Assembly: GCA_014871385.1 (NCBI GenBank)
Contig: CM026430.1
Location: 250,501-314,500, forward strand
Reading direction: 5' to 3'
From: Ceratodon purpureus
Lineage: Eukaryota; Streptophyta; Bryopsida; Pseudoditrichales; Ditrichaceae
Length of the DNA: 64,000 bases
Shown here: one piece after another, positions 10,601 through 20,200 of the stretch
Numbering within the stretch: the stretch's first letter is position 1
Layout: every line of letters begins with the position of its first letter
Program-made: the position numbers and the translations under genes
Notes under the pieces: model-generated
What the model saw: only the letters and a program-made list of their open reading frames with translations
Database searches by the model: none
Told to the model about the DNA's origin: nothing

Positions 10601-12221
10601 CCGGGTTTCAAAGGAGTTCTCTCATTGACTCTAGACCCAAGGTTCATGTGTCCGTTATGTATCCAAGAACAACGCCCGGGGATGCATGGAATACCTTCTC
10701 GGACTTCACTGGTTTGAAACGTCCGCTTCCTCCCTATGTGGACGAAGGAGAAGATCATCTTGGGGAGGATTGGTCAAATGGACACTGCCACGCTAGTTTC
10801 TCTTTCCTCCAATCTCTTCTGGAGAAAGCGATGCAGATTGAGGACGTTCGGGTGATCAATTGCTGGGGAGGGGGGAACGTCACGGCCCTCGCTCTGGTAA
10901 GTTACTGCAGTCTCTTCTGGTGCCTTCGCTGTTTGCTCACCGATCGTCGGCTGGCAGCCGACGCTGATTGAATCCTTCGTGTTTCTTGTGTAGAAGGTTT
11001 CCTTAACCGTTTCGTCTTGTTCTGCTGCAGAAAAACCATTTGACTGTAATTGAGATCGTGCGTACCGAGGAAGAGAGATACGAAGCGCACTGTCGGGTTC
11101 GGAATATGACGTTCATTCCGGGCGTTTATAACGTGCCCGTCCAAGCTCCAGTTCAGACCACGCAGTCTGGGGCCGGGCCGTCTGTCCCCGCCTCTGCTAG
11201 AGGCAGGACTGGCTCTCTCACGGCTGCCGACTTGGGTGTGAATGCGGAGGAGGCCCATTTGGTCGGGAAGGGTGGATGTATGGGTTCGGGGAAGACTGCG
11301 GGGGTTCCCTCACAGATTTTTCAGGACTCCGACGACAATGTCGACGAGGAGCCACCAGATGTACCCGACCCAGACGTTGAAGATGAAGCTGGAGATGGTG
11401 AGGAACAGCCAAGAAACGAGGACGACCAAGCTGAGGCTTTCATTGCAACTGGAGATGCAGAGGTAGAGGAGCGAGACACGCAGGAATTAGACTATGAACC
11501 AGAACCCGACGAATTACCACTGGAAGAATCGAATCCTCGTTACGTGAACCCACCGATGTTGCAAGTTCTAGGGGAGCAAGGAACTGACTCCCTCAGCTTC
11601 GGTATTATTTCTCCTACATTTCAAGAGCAGGAGACTCCTCTCGCCGAGCCAGAACGTGATTTAGACCAGGCGGGGCGTCCAAAGAAGATGCAGGTTCCTC
11701 TAGCATCGAGGCCTGACGATGAAGTGGTTCTCCGTGTCCAGAAGACAACCCAGGAGCCTGCAGTGAGCATTGAAGGGCATGTTCCTCCTGCTGCCGTCGG
11801 CGGGCAGCCGACGGCAGACAAGCAAACCTCATCTAACCCCTCTGCCAAGACCAAGTTGACAGGGAAGTCAATCGCATTCGTCACTCAAGGTGTGAAGGGC
11901 GCAACTCGGATGATTGGCCCGGATGAGAACCCTCTGGTGAAGACACGATCAATGAAGAGAAGTAAGACCGATGGTACTGCGCAGGATTCCTCTCTTGTGG
12001 GTAACTTATCCCGTGATTCCTCAGGGGTTCAGGAAGGGGAGGAGTCCTCTGGGAAGGGCAAACGGAAGGCTGCTTCGAAGAAGACTTCCTCCAAGAAGGG
12101 CACATCTGGGGATCTGCTCATGAGTCCCAGGAATGTGGACGCTCCAGAGGACGTTCTGTCACCTCCGTGGGCATCCAAACGGGAGCCTAGGCCGAAGAAG
12201 CACAAAGGTGGAGGTCAGTGA
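7692..12221 (+). CDS. ParB-like / DNA-methyltransferase-like protein, ~1308 aa
   Basis: Four exons join in frame: 7692-7711, 8047-9436, 9571-10896 and 11031-12221. Exon 1 encodes MAASESG. Residues ~140-220 are Lys/Glu-rich. Residues ~300-440 resemble a ParB N-terminal domain, with YCLPMSGDPR and IIGGQHTFEAC in place of the GGxHR box. Residues ~890-930 (INCWGGGNVTALAL, then IEIVRTEEERYEAHCRV across the third junction) match the shape of the SAM-binding motif I and following strand of N6/N4 DNA methyltransferases (FxGxGTTALA then IGIExxxxYxxxA). No DPPY box is evident, so any enzyme is degenerate or divergent. The C-terminal third is acidic and basic low-complexity with nuclear-localisation-like Lys runs and a palindrome-encoded VGGQPTA at 11796. 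Each intron holds palindromes: five in the first, one each in the others. The domain calls are inference from motif shape. Confidence 0.6.
7724..8001 (+). repeat. Intronic minisatellite built on the palindrome
   Basis: Five palindromes start at 7724, 7797, 7871, 7944 and 7985, giving periods of 73, 74, 73 and 41 bp. The intervening sequence also repeats (CTTTTGTCCTTC, TTTCTCGC and GGTTTGTCCCTCCC-like words), so this is a true tandem repeat. It fills most of intron 1 of the ParB-like gene (7712-8046). The palindrome loop is TGTCC in all five copies; stems vary at one base in three copies. Confidence 0.85.
9437..9570 (+). other. Intron 2 of ParB-like gene with palindrome
   Basis: This is a 134-nt GT-AG intron with a palindrome at 9486-9502, 49 nt after the donor. 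Its length and palindrome offset are identical to those of intron 3 (10897-11030). Confidence 0.8.
10897..11030 (+). other. Intron 3 of ParB-like gene with palindrome
   Basis: This is a 134-nt GT-AG intron with a palindrome at 10946-10962, again 49 nt after the donor. The loop (TGGCA) differs from intron 2 (GGACC), and the rest is only loosely similar. Words such as TCCTTCGTGTTTCT are shared with the minisatellite of intron 1. Confidence 0.8.
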
Positions 12222-12453
12222 ATCAGGCGGTGGCCCAGTCCATCTTTTAAATGCCTGCATTGATAATTTAGTGTAGTGATCGGGCTCTAGGATTGTGTTA
12301 GATGTTTGTACTGCCAAATATGAATAAATTTTCGGTAAATGCCAAGTTGTACGCTTTCCCTTTTTTCAAATAATGTTGCTTGCAAGTCGGCTGTCCGCCG
12401 ACCGTCATCCTAACCGTCACGTTTGTCCTCTGCTTCGTTTTCTGTCACTCCAG

Positions 12454-13223
12454 AGTCCGCGGACAAGGAAGTCCATGGAAATCTTCACGAAGATAGACCC
12501 AGTGCAGTTCTGGAGCAGGGACCTCCACCTCTGAATCCACTTCACATAGCCCCGGAACAGGCTGGTACTCAGGTACACGATCCAGTGCTGAAGTACTTTC
12601 TTGTTCTGGATATTAACGGCCTGCTATTAGTCCAGACGAAGCAGGGTACTAGGTGGAGTACTAAACTTAGACCGGGTTTAGAGAGGTTACTAGAGTTCTG
12701 CCTGGACAATTTCGAGGTGGTCTTCTGGAGCTGCGTTCAGGAAAAGAGGTTCCAGATTCTGTGGAAAGCGTTGCAGCAGCGCTGTCCTCGTCTAGATGCC
12801 GAAGTGCGCTACAAGTTCGACCAGAGTTTCTGCAAGACTTGCGTACATAAGGCTAGTAGGGAGTTTTATTTGAAGAGACTCCAGACCCTCTTTGACCTCG
12901 ATGACGGGCTGAAGGGGACGGGGGCGTCTTCAATTAACACTCTCTTGGTTGATGATTCCCCTTATAAGAATGTCGCAAACACTCCTTGGAACGCTGTGCA
13001 CCCTACACCATATACCTTCGAGTCGAAGGAGTCGGAAAGTAAGAGGAATTATCTGCTTGGAGAATTGATTCCTTGGCTTACCAGTTTGAAAGAATCCAAA
13101 CTCCCCGTGCCCGAGTACTGCCAGAAACATTCCGAATTCGGTCAGCGTCGTCTGTTTCCGGGGGATGAAGCTTATAGTCTCTTCTCTCCACACATTGATT
13201 GCCCTAAACGAAAGAGAACATAG
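12454..13223 (+). CDS. FCP1-like domain exon 1, altered catalytic motif
   Basis: This is a plant-type FCP1/HAD-like domain. YFLVLDINGLLLVQ occupies the place of DxDGT, so the second catalytic Asp is Asn, and the downstream boxes FEVVFWSCV and LLVDDSPYKN are present. Such DxNGLL proteins occur among plant FCP1-like proteins and are presumably poor or non-phosphatases. The frame contains no ATG at all. It begins at a splice acceptor (CACTCCAG, 12453). A GTCAGT donor at 12214 in the last codons of the ParB-like gene is in matching phase and would bypass its TGA, making a fusion. A polyadenylation-like AATAAA lies near 13311, and a palindrome follows the stop at 13264. Confidence 0.65.
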
Positions 13224-13537
13224 TAGATGTAGAAACTGTTTTAGAGAGCATGCACATGATTCAGTCGGCTGCCCGCCGATGGGATCTTCATGTATTTAGA
13301 CTTTTTCAGTAAATAAAGTTTTCCTCCTTTTAAATATATGAGAACGGAACTCACTGTCGAGACTGTGTATTCTGTCGTGGGTGTCTTATTGTGTCTCCAT
13401 TTGTACACTAGAGCAAGTATGAATTGTGAGCATGCGATTGATCACCGGAATTTTCTTGGAATTTGTCCTTCATTTTTCTGGAGTCACTGGAGGATGACGC
13501 TGAAATTAAAGTGCACCAGGGACCTTCCCTTCTTAGT

Positions 13538-14578
13538 ATGCTCTTGGAGGAGTACCCAACATCTCCTGATGGTGATGCTCTCAGAGAAGAGTCTCCGGGA
13601 GCGGAAGCCGAGAATGTCAGTGATGGGGAGGACGAGTACGACTATCCAGTCGGCGGGCCGCCGACGCTGTCTGCTGCACATAACTCTGGCCGGTGTGCGA
13701 TGGCTTCCACCTCGTTCGTCGAGACCAACGTCGCGATCCCGCGCACCGGTTCCCCGCGCGATGATTCCGTCAGTGTCAGCACTGATATTATTGCGCGTAA
13801 TATTGAGGTACCTCTCCAACGATACTACCTTGTCCTTGACATTAAGGGATTGCTCATCGCGGAGCACCACGGGTATATCGGTGATGACCAGAAGACAAAA
13901 ATTCATATCCGGGCTAGACCAGGACTTCTTTCATTTCTAGAGTTCTGCACGGCGAATTTCGAGGTAGTCTTTTGGTCCACGGTTTCTGAGAAGAATCTCG
14001 ATCGTCACTTCCAGAAGCTGTTAGCCATTCATCCTTTGCTCAGGAGCAATTACAGACGCCTTCCAGGATTCTGGTGTGATATCTCAACAAGGACTAATCC
14101 GAATGGGAAACGGGAGTACTTGTTGAAGCGTCTGGATAGACTTTTCTGCGACACTAGGCTACTGGCTCGATCAGGTGCCACTGTCCAGAATACCCTACTG
14201 GTAGACGACCGCCCTTATAGGAATGTCCTTAATCATCCATTTAGCGCTGTCCATCCTAATTCTTTTTTCTGGGACTCTGCAGAGTGCAAAGAACCTCAAC
14301 CCACCCCCAATCCCTATTCAACTAGGGTAGTTACACCATTCCTTGCAGGACTTAAGCAGTCTGGATTGGATGTCGAGGAGTATTGTAGGAGGAATTCTAG
14401 CGTGGGGAAGCCACGTCTTTTTCCAGAATCTCGCGAATACCAGAAGTATAGGGAGGTTATTCCTTCTCATGCATGCGGGTTTGACGTCCCGGGTAATCCT
14501 GGATCTTGGTTTGTGAATTTACCTTGTCCTCCGGAGGCCCCTGGTAGTTCCATCATCGGCGGGCAGCCGACTGATTAG
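13538..14578 (+). CDS. FCP1-like domain ORF 2, altered catalytic motif
   Basis: A second FCP1-like domain. YYLVLDIKGLLIAEHH replaces the catalytic DxDGT (second Asp to Lys), followed by FEVVFWSTVSEKN, NTLLVDDRPYRNVL and a C-terminal VEEYCRRN-RLFPESREY block shared with ORF 1 (VPEYCQKH-RLFPGDEAY). The frame is open from 13442, and ATG 13538 is the first in-frame ATG. Two palindromes are translated: VGGPPT at 13649 and IGGQPTD at 14555, which ends two codons before the stop. A Ser/Asp/Glu-rich leader of ~90 residues precedes the domain. It is a tandem paralogue of the neighbouring FCP1-like ORFs. Confidence 0.6.
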   Translation: MLLEEYPTSPDGDALREESPGAEAENVSDGEDEYDYPVGGPPTLSAAHNSGRCAMASTSFVETNVAIPRTGSPRDDSVSVSTDIIARNIEVPLQRYYLVLDIKGLLIAEHHGYIGDDQKTKIHIRARPGLLSFLEFCTANFEVVFWSTVSEKNLDRHFQKLLAIHPLLRSNYRRLPGFWCDISTRTNPNGKREYLLKRLDRLFCDTRLLARSGATVQNTLLVDDRPYRNVLNHPFSAVHPNSFFWDSAECKEPQPTPNPYSTRVVTPFLAGLKQSGLDVEEYCRRNSSVGKPRLFPESREYQKYREVIPSHACGFDVPGNPGSWFVNLPCPPEAPGSSIIGGQPTD

Positions 14579-14887
14579 AGCCTACATCAGCGGCGCCACT
14601 AGTTTTAAAAATCACATATGATACTCTGCACTCTTTAGTTTAATACGCTAAGACTGTTCCCTTTCTGAACTTCCCTGCACCACACAATTGTTTCCAGTGC
14701 TGCAATTCGGTACTTCTTTTTGTAGATGCATGCATGACATTTCACTTGCTGCACATTTACCTTTGAGGTTTCTTCAATGCATCGTTTTGTCGGCGGGTCG
14801 CCGACGACTTTGAATGTAGTCCATTTCTTTCATATACTTCGTCCTGTTCCTTGATTTCCTTCACTGATTGCATTTCATATTCTTCAG

Positions 14888-15565
14888 GGTTCCTCGTTTT
14901 ATTTCAAATGCCTTCACGGTCCACCTCATCATGTCAAGAAATGTATTGTCCTATGCGTCAATGGCCTTCTCTGCTATGTGGATCCCAGGATAGAGGCTTT
15001 GCCATGGGATACGCATCGGAATGTAGTGAAGCGCCCAGGTTTGAAGAAGCTTTTCGACATGCTTTTCTTGCATTTCCATGTTGGTCTGTGGTCGAAGATG
15101 CCCTTGGGAGAACTGAAGCCTTTACTCACACATATTCTGCCGGCCGGTGTAATGGAGAGGCTGTCCTTCGTGTATAGCAGAAGTGACCTTATCGACCGGG
15201 AGAATTTCCCCTGGAGTTATAAGACGTTAGGTCAAGTTTGCTCCAAGGTACAGTCTAGAAACGTCTGCAAACTAGATCAGGTGTTATTTGTGGATGTTGA
15301 CCCGAGGTCATTGAGGAGGACACCAAACTGTATGTGCTACATTCCTTGGCCTTTTCAGGGTCATCTAAACTTTCCGAACGATGACGGCGTTATACCTAAC
15401 ATTGCTACAGATATCCTTCCTCTGGTTTATCCCTTGCACAAGTTCGGATCTGTACCGGAGTATATGGCGCAGGCGTGTAGGCCGGGGCAAGTGCACTGGG
15501 CAATTGAAGCTGCGAGAAAGTTTGGACGTGCACGAGTGGACTGGACTGAAGTTTGCTGGGACTGA
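14888..15565 (+). CDS. FCP1-like domain exon 3, most divergent
   Basis: The frame opens at a splice acceptor (ATTCTTCAG at 14887). KCIVLCVNGLLCYVDPR aligns to the catalytic box, but the first Asp is Cys and the second Asn. FHVGLWSKMPLGE and LDQVLFVDVDPRS follow as the later motifs. The end VPEYMAQACRPG parallels the C-terminal VPEYCQKH of exon 1. No in-frame ATG precedes the domain, so an upstream exon is needed. Palindromes lie before it at 14789 and just after its TGA at 15632. With both nucleophile and acid residues gone, it is a pseudo-phosphatase fold at most. Confidence 0.55.
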   Translation, partial: GSSFYFKCLHGPPHHVKKCIVLCVNGLLCYVDPRIEALPWDTHRNVVKRPGLKKLFDMLFLHFHVGLWSKMPLGELKPLLTHILPAGVMERLSFVYSRSDLIDRENFPWSYKTLGQVCSKVQSRNVCKLDQVLFVDVDPRSLRRTPNCMCYIPWPFQGHLNFPNDDGVIPNIATDILPLVYPLHKFGSVPEYMAQACRPGQVHWAIEAARKFGRARVDWTEVCWD

Positions 15566-16126
15566 GTTAGGCGGACTTTTTCGCCTCCAATTTGCACTTC
15601 TTCCCTCCTCCTGACCAACAGAACACCTTCCATCGGCTGCCCGCCGACTTGGTCGACCCGTTTGTGCGGCCTTCAAATATATGATTTACTCATTCACCTT
15701 ACGGCTATGCTTTCAGGGAAATAGTTTTCAGAGTAGGTTATAATGTGATAGGATTTACGTGAACTTGGTACATAGTGCTGGGTGTAGACTTAATGTTGTA
15801 GGACTTCAGGACTCAAAGTGCTACGGGACTAGTTAGTTTAGCGTGTTCTATTATCGGCGGGTCGCCGACTCTGTATTGTACATTTCATTACTTGAATCAA
15901 CATGATATTCTTTAAAGTATTCATTGTAACTCTTATTCTGCATTATATGTCGCAATCTTCGGGTTCATATATCCATCACTGGCAAATTCCGCCCATGACA
16001 TCTCGATGTCTAGTTTTGCATTCCATATTCTGTGGTATTCATGTACAATGACACTGTTCATCTGTGGTCTCCATCCATCGGCGGTCCGCTGAGTTCGCAT
16101 TGGTCATTTTTGAATTCTGGACTTTT
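15566..16126. other. 3' region of the element, no gene
   Basis: It holds palindromes at 15632, 15853 and 16077 and no convincing ORF. A perfect 10-bp inverted repeat (AATTCTGGAC, eight T, GTCCAGAATT) at 16113-16140 straddles the inner edge of the right terminal repeat. Confidence 0.6.
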
Positions 16127-16156
16127 TTTTGTCCAGAATTACCTAAATATCCCTTA
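16127..16156 (-). repeat. Right candidate terminal inverted repeat
   Basis: Its reverse complement matches 665-694 at 26 of 30 positions. It lies exactly where GC-rich element sequence gives way to T-rich DNA. An ATATATATATT tract follows directly, and no clear target duplication is seen. Confidence 0.5.
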
Positions 16157-17210
16157 ATATATATATTTTGTTTTAATCTTTAAATTGTGACCGACCAATT
16201 ATTTTTATTTTTATTTTTAAATATTGTGTTTATTTTTTCTATTATCTAATTCTCTTCTTTTAGTTTACCTTAGTTTCTTTCGATCAATTTTTATCATGCC
16301 TAGCTTTCTTCATTTGTTTTATTTGTTTTTGAGCATGTATGTTTTTCCAGTTTAATAAGTTTTCTTTATTCATGTATATTGTATTTTTTTATTGCATTAA
16401 CATAGAGTCTTTATATTTTAAATGTATTCACTAAAATTTCACATCTGAACATTATATTTTATTTTCTCTGTTTCAATTTTAATCTACTATCTACAAGCCT
16501 TTTATTTTTAAATAATAATTTTATTTGATTCATTTATTTTCCTTCTTCTATTATTATCGTTCATGATATTCATTGTTTTACACATTTTATTTTATTTTTA
16601 ATTTTACTCCACAGTGGTTTAGAAACTATTTTCTTGTATTTCTTTCTTCTTCTTCTAATACGTTTGATATATTTCTCATTTCAATGTTTATTTTTTAATT
16701 CCATTTTTTTTTAATAAAAAAATCTTAATATTGTAATTCTGTATATCTAAAATCATTCACTTATTACTTCCTCTTACTCGATATTCATCCATTCAAAATC
16801 CACTGTCGTTTAATCCTTTTATAATTGACTTCCTTCTGCAATACACATCCTTCCCTTTTATATCCTCATGTATTTCCTTAACACCTTTTTCCCATTTCTT
16901 ATTTGTTTTCCATAGTGGTTGTTTGTTTGCTTCAAAATCTGTTACGTCAGTATCCGTATAGTTTGTTTAATTATTTCACTTTTTTTTATTTGTGAAATTT
17001 GAATGTTCTCACTCAATATACTGGTTGCGGAAAAATAACTAAATAATTTAAAAGCCACAATCAAAATGTACAGTTAAAAAGTTACACAAAAATTTACCCC
17101 TCGAAATTTACATCTGACCCTTGAAAATGGCGGCATTTCAAAATTTCTTGCATCTATGCACTACATAAATTATCACTTCTACGATGATTGTACACTTCAT
17201 CAACAACCTC
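16157..17210. other. AT-rich spacer between the two elements
   Basis: Strongly T/A-rich sequence without long ORFs. I see no gene or structured repeat. It separates the palindrome-bearing block from the Ulp1-type gene. Confidence 0.7.
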
Positions 17211-20200
17211 CTAAAATCCAACAGATACACTACATCTGCGTCGACCTGCCTTTCCGCTACTCAATGCAAAGACTATAGCTTCCTTCAATCCCTTCCGTAG
17301 TACAAAAATCTCGTTGTGCTCGAAACAGTCCGACATCTGCAAACATAATCGAAACATTAATATTATGTTGTATATCAAACGAAGAGACCCTAATCCAGAG
17401 TTGTGCTCTTCGTAAACTGACAAATATCCAAAGCACTACACTCAGCACAGCACAATACACGATATACACTACATGACTACATTCACTACAACACTACAAT
17501 CATTCAAGTAGTCCATAGAGCAGGTTACTTACATCACCCTCCCAGTCCCTCTCGTTGGCGGTGGTTTGCTTCAAGTACGAACTCAACATCACAATATAGC
17601 ACCCTACATAGAATCCACATGTCCAATCGTCTGGTTGCTGTGGACATTTGACATGGACCCATGACTGAATAGAGGACGCCCGCTTCCACTGAGGAGTACC
17701 CGGTCCATGTCCATTGGCCATGCACCACAACTTTGCCATTGCCACGTGGAGACATTGTGGCCCATGAAAGTTTGGATTTGTGTGATAACCTGAATCAAAC
17801 TTGTAGAAGCCCTCGTCTGATATCACCGCTAAACTCCAGTGCCTGCAATCAAATACTGGTATGAACAGTATCTTGTCCTGAAAATTAGCAATGTAAGGGT
17901 TGTCCTCATAAAATCCACGTAGTGCGTGTTGTGAGACAGATCGATTTGTAAGGATTCTTAGTGACACTGCAAAATCGGTCTTGCAGATAAGTACGCCAGG
18001 AGGTGTATCACCCTCAACCCACTTAGCAAACCAATCCATCAATGGAGGACTCAATCCCATCCCAGATAAATCCAGTATCTCCATGTCTCCATCCTCGGTC
18101 AGCCTGATCTTCTCATCGCCAAAACAGAAGTCAAAGTATCGTCCTCTCACACGGCCATCTTCTAGAGAGATTTGGTCCATTGGGAGATTGAGTAAGCTGC
18201 AATAATAGAAACCCTTTATTTATACAATGCGCATGTTCAGATCGAGAAAAATGCCACAGGGAGCACGTAGCTACTTGACCTATACCGCACTACAGATTTC
18301 CTTAGCACTACTTCTTTGGACCAAACGACAATTGAAGCAGTAAACACTATGCTACTCCTCATGAAGTAACAGACATAGGAATTGTAGGGCTACACTACCT
18401 ACTAGGTGTGTGGACCTCTTCGGTAGCAGGTCCATGCACTACATCAGCAGCACTTGCAGCCTCCTTGTTCGCAGGTTCCTCCTCTCTTCTGAGAACATTT
18501 TGGCTTGCCAATGCTGCCCCTTGAATGTCTCCTTCAACCATTGCAGAGGCAACGTCTCCAAATGAACCCTCGTCTCCATGATCAAAGTCCAGTACCCGCA
18601 TGGGTGTATGACATGTACCTGACCCTTGACCAAGCATAACTTGAAGGTGATACGGAGTCTTGCGGTGCCATTGTGTACAACCGTCCTCCATAACCACCGG
18701 CCTTGGCATCTTTATGTGCTCGCAAAGGAGACGTCTCTCCCTGTCCTCTGTACCAACATCTGGAGAGATCTCAATTTGAGACCAATCTAACTGTTGTGTA
18801 AACTGAGAGCCCACAATCTGGGACATCTGAGGAATCTCCAGATGATCCAAGTTTACAGGACTGCTCATCGACCTTGGCTCCGAAGCTCCTCCATCAGAAT
18901 ATCCAAGAAGCTTGAATGTTATGTCTTGTTCCTTGCAGTGCAACTCCGTAAGTACGTCGACGACCTTCTCTACACATGGTCTTAGATTCTCCGGCGGTGG
19001 CCCTTGATTCTCCAACCCAAGCATAGACCAACCCAAGTCGACGTTTTCTCGCAAGATAAACACCCTAGAAAACACCTGAAACCTCCCACCCAATACAATA
19101 TTCAAGTAAGCCTCACATTCACCCTAAACTGGGCTGCACTACAGCTCTCTCATACTAAGGTAGATGTGCATTCTAGGCATTTAAAGCACTTACAAGACTC
19201 AATGCAAGAGCACGTCCAAAAAAAAAACGCCAAATTCGAATGTAGCTCACCTCCTCACACTGCAGTCGTAGTGCACTGACATCCTCTGGTGGAGGGGTGT
19301 ACCACATTGCAGCCACATCGGATCGATGCTCGTCAATCCGATACAGATCTACAAGGGCACGACAAGCTATCTTTCGAAGAAAAAGTTCGACCTTCTCCAG
19401 CACAGGATCCTGGCTCCACCCTTCGAAACCCATCAATGCAACCATGTCGGAGCATGACATAGACCTTGGTTCTGTAGTTTTCCCGAATGTGCATGGAAAA
19501 TAAGCAAATCCAATGTCAACCACGTCTTGGGCACATATGGACAATCGCCGTGACTCCACTACATTTTCAGCAATCTCCAGGAGCTTTGGCCTGGTTACAC
19601 CCTTCACTGGGTGTGCTAGTGGTACACCGCGTCCCTCTATCATTCTAGTGTATAGTTTTAACGCACGCACTACATGTGGGCATTCGGACTCAAGACTAGA
19701 CCTGTTAGTCCCTACCTCCTCCCCTAAAACCCGCATGATCTCCTGTAGCTCTTCCTCAGTATGCTTCCAAGGTCGTTGTGGTCCGGTACTTGGGAGGTCC
19801 CTGATAAGGGCCTGATAGATAGGCGACCACGACCAAAGCCTCTCCTCTACTGCATAGGCTTCCTCCTCTGTCTCCAATTCCTTCAACGCTTTTTGTATGT
19901 GCGAGTCTCGTGCTTCTTGTAATGCACCATCTACATATACCTGGTACTCCCGAAGCTGCTGAGTGTACTCCAGATACAACTCAAGCTTCTTTAGTTCGTT
20001 GTCTCTGCCCATCTTGTCTTCCATCGCACGATATGGGTTCCAACAGCTTGTAGCACAGTGTACAAAAGACTGCATTCGCTCTTCATCGGGAAAGGTGGCC
20101 ATGTCATCCTTCAGAGCACGGGGAACGGTCTCAGTGCAAATACATAAGTCAACCATCACAAATTGTGCTACACTACATCAACTCAGTATAGTTGTGCACT

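Larger units (their letters stand above)
1047..16093. repeat. Dispersed 17-bp palindrome family, 28 copies
   Basis: The consensus is GTCGGC, five loop bases (mostly GGGCA, GGACA or their complements), then GCCGAC. Copies start at 1047, 1174, 1307, 1407, 2456, 2571, 2778, 4854, 6016, 6373, 6726, 6804, 7724, 7797, 7871, 7944, 7985, 9486, 10946, 11796, 12386, 13264, 13649, 14555, 14789, 15632, 15853 and 16077. Several have one or two changed stem bases. Loops differ while stems are kept, and GGTCC/GGGCC-type loops make a few nearly perfect palindromes. They occur in introns, at or just after stop codons, between genes, and inside coding sequence, where they encode VGGQPT, VGCPPT or RLSAD-type peptides. 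The outermost copies (1047 and 16077) both have the right arm changed to GCTGAG. Confidence 0.9.
665..16156. mobile_element. Candidate 15.5-kb palindrome-studded mobile element
   Basis: The block is GC-rich, while both flanks (1-660 and 16157-17150) are T/A-rich. An imperfect inverted repeat lies at its two edges (665-694 and 16127-16156, 26 of 30 positions matching when one copy is reverse-complemented). All copies of the GTCGGC-N5-GCCGAC palindrome I could find lie inside it. Its genes are arranged divergently around a promoter region at about 6.83-7.69 kb: a DUF7869-like gene leftward, then a ParB/methyltransferase-like gene and three FCP1-like ORFs rightward. No clear target-site duplication is visible, so the ends are provisional. 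It could instead be an old insertion of another type. The inference rests on composition, the terminal repeats and shared internal repeats. Confidence 0.55.

Noticed and set aside
1047-16093. Palindromes as a CRISPR-like array
   Set aside because: Spacing is irregular, copies lie inside exons and introns of a plant-type region, and there are no uniform spacers.
665-16156. Endogenous giant-virus insertion
   Set aside because: The genes contain spliceosomal introns and none of the usual viral hallmark genes (capsid, packaging ATPase, DNA polymerase) is seen, so a transposon-like origin fits better.
1-17150. T-rich flanks as long terminal repeats
   Set aside because: Both flanks are T-rich on the same strand, but I could not align them beyond composition, and the only clear match between them is the 30-bp inverted repeat.
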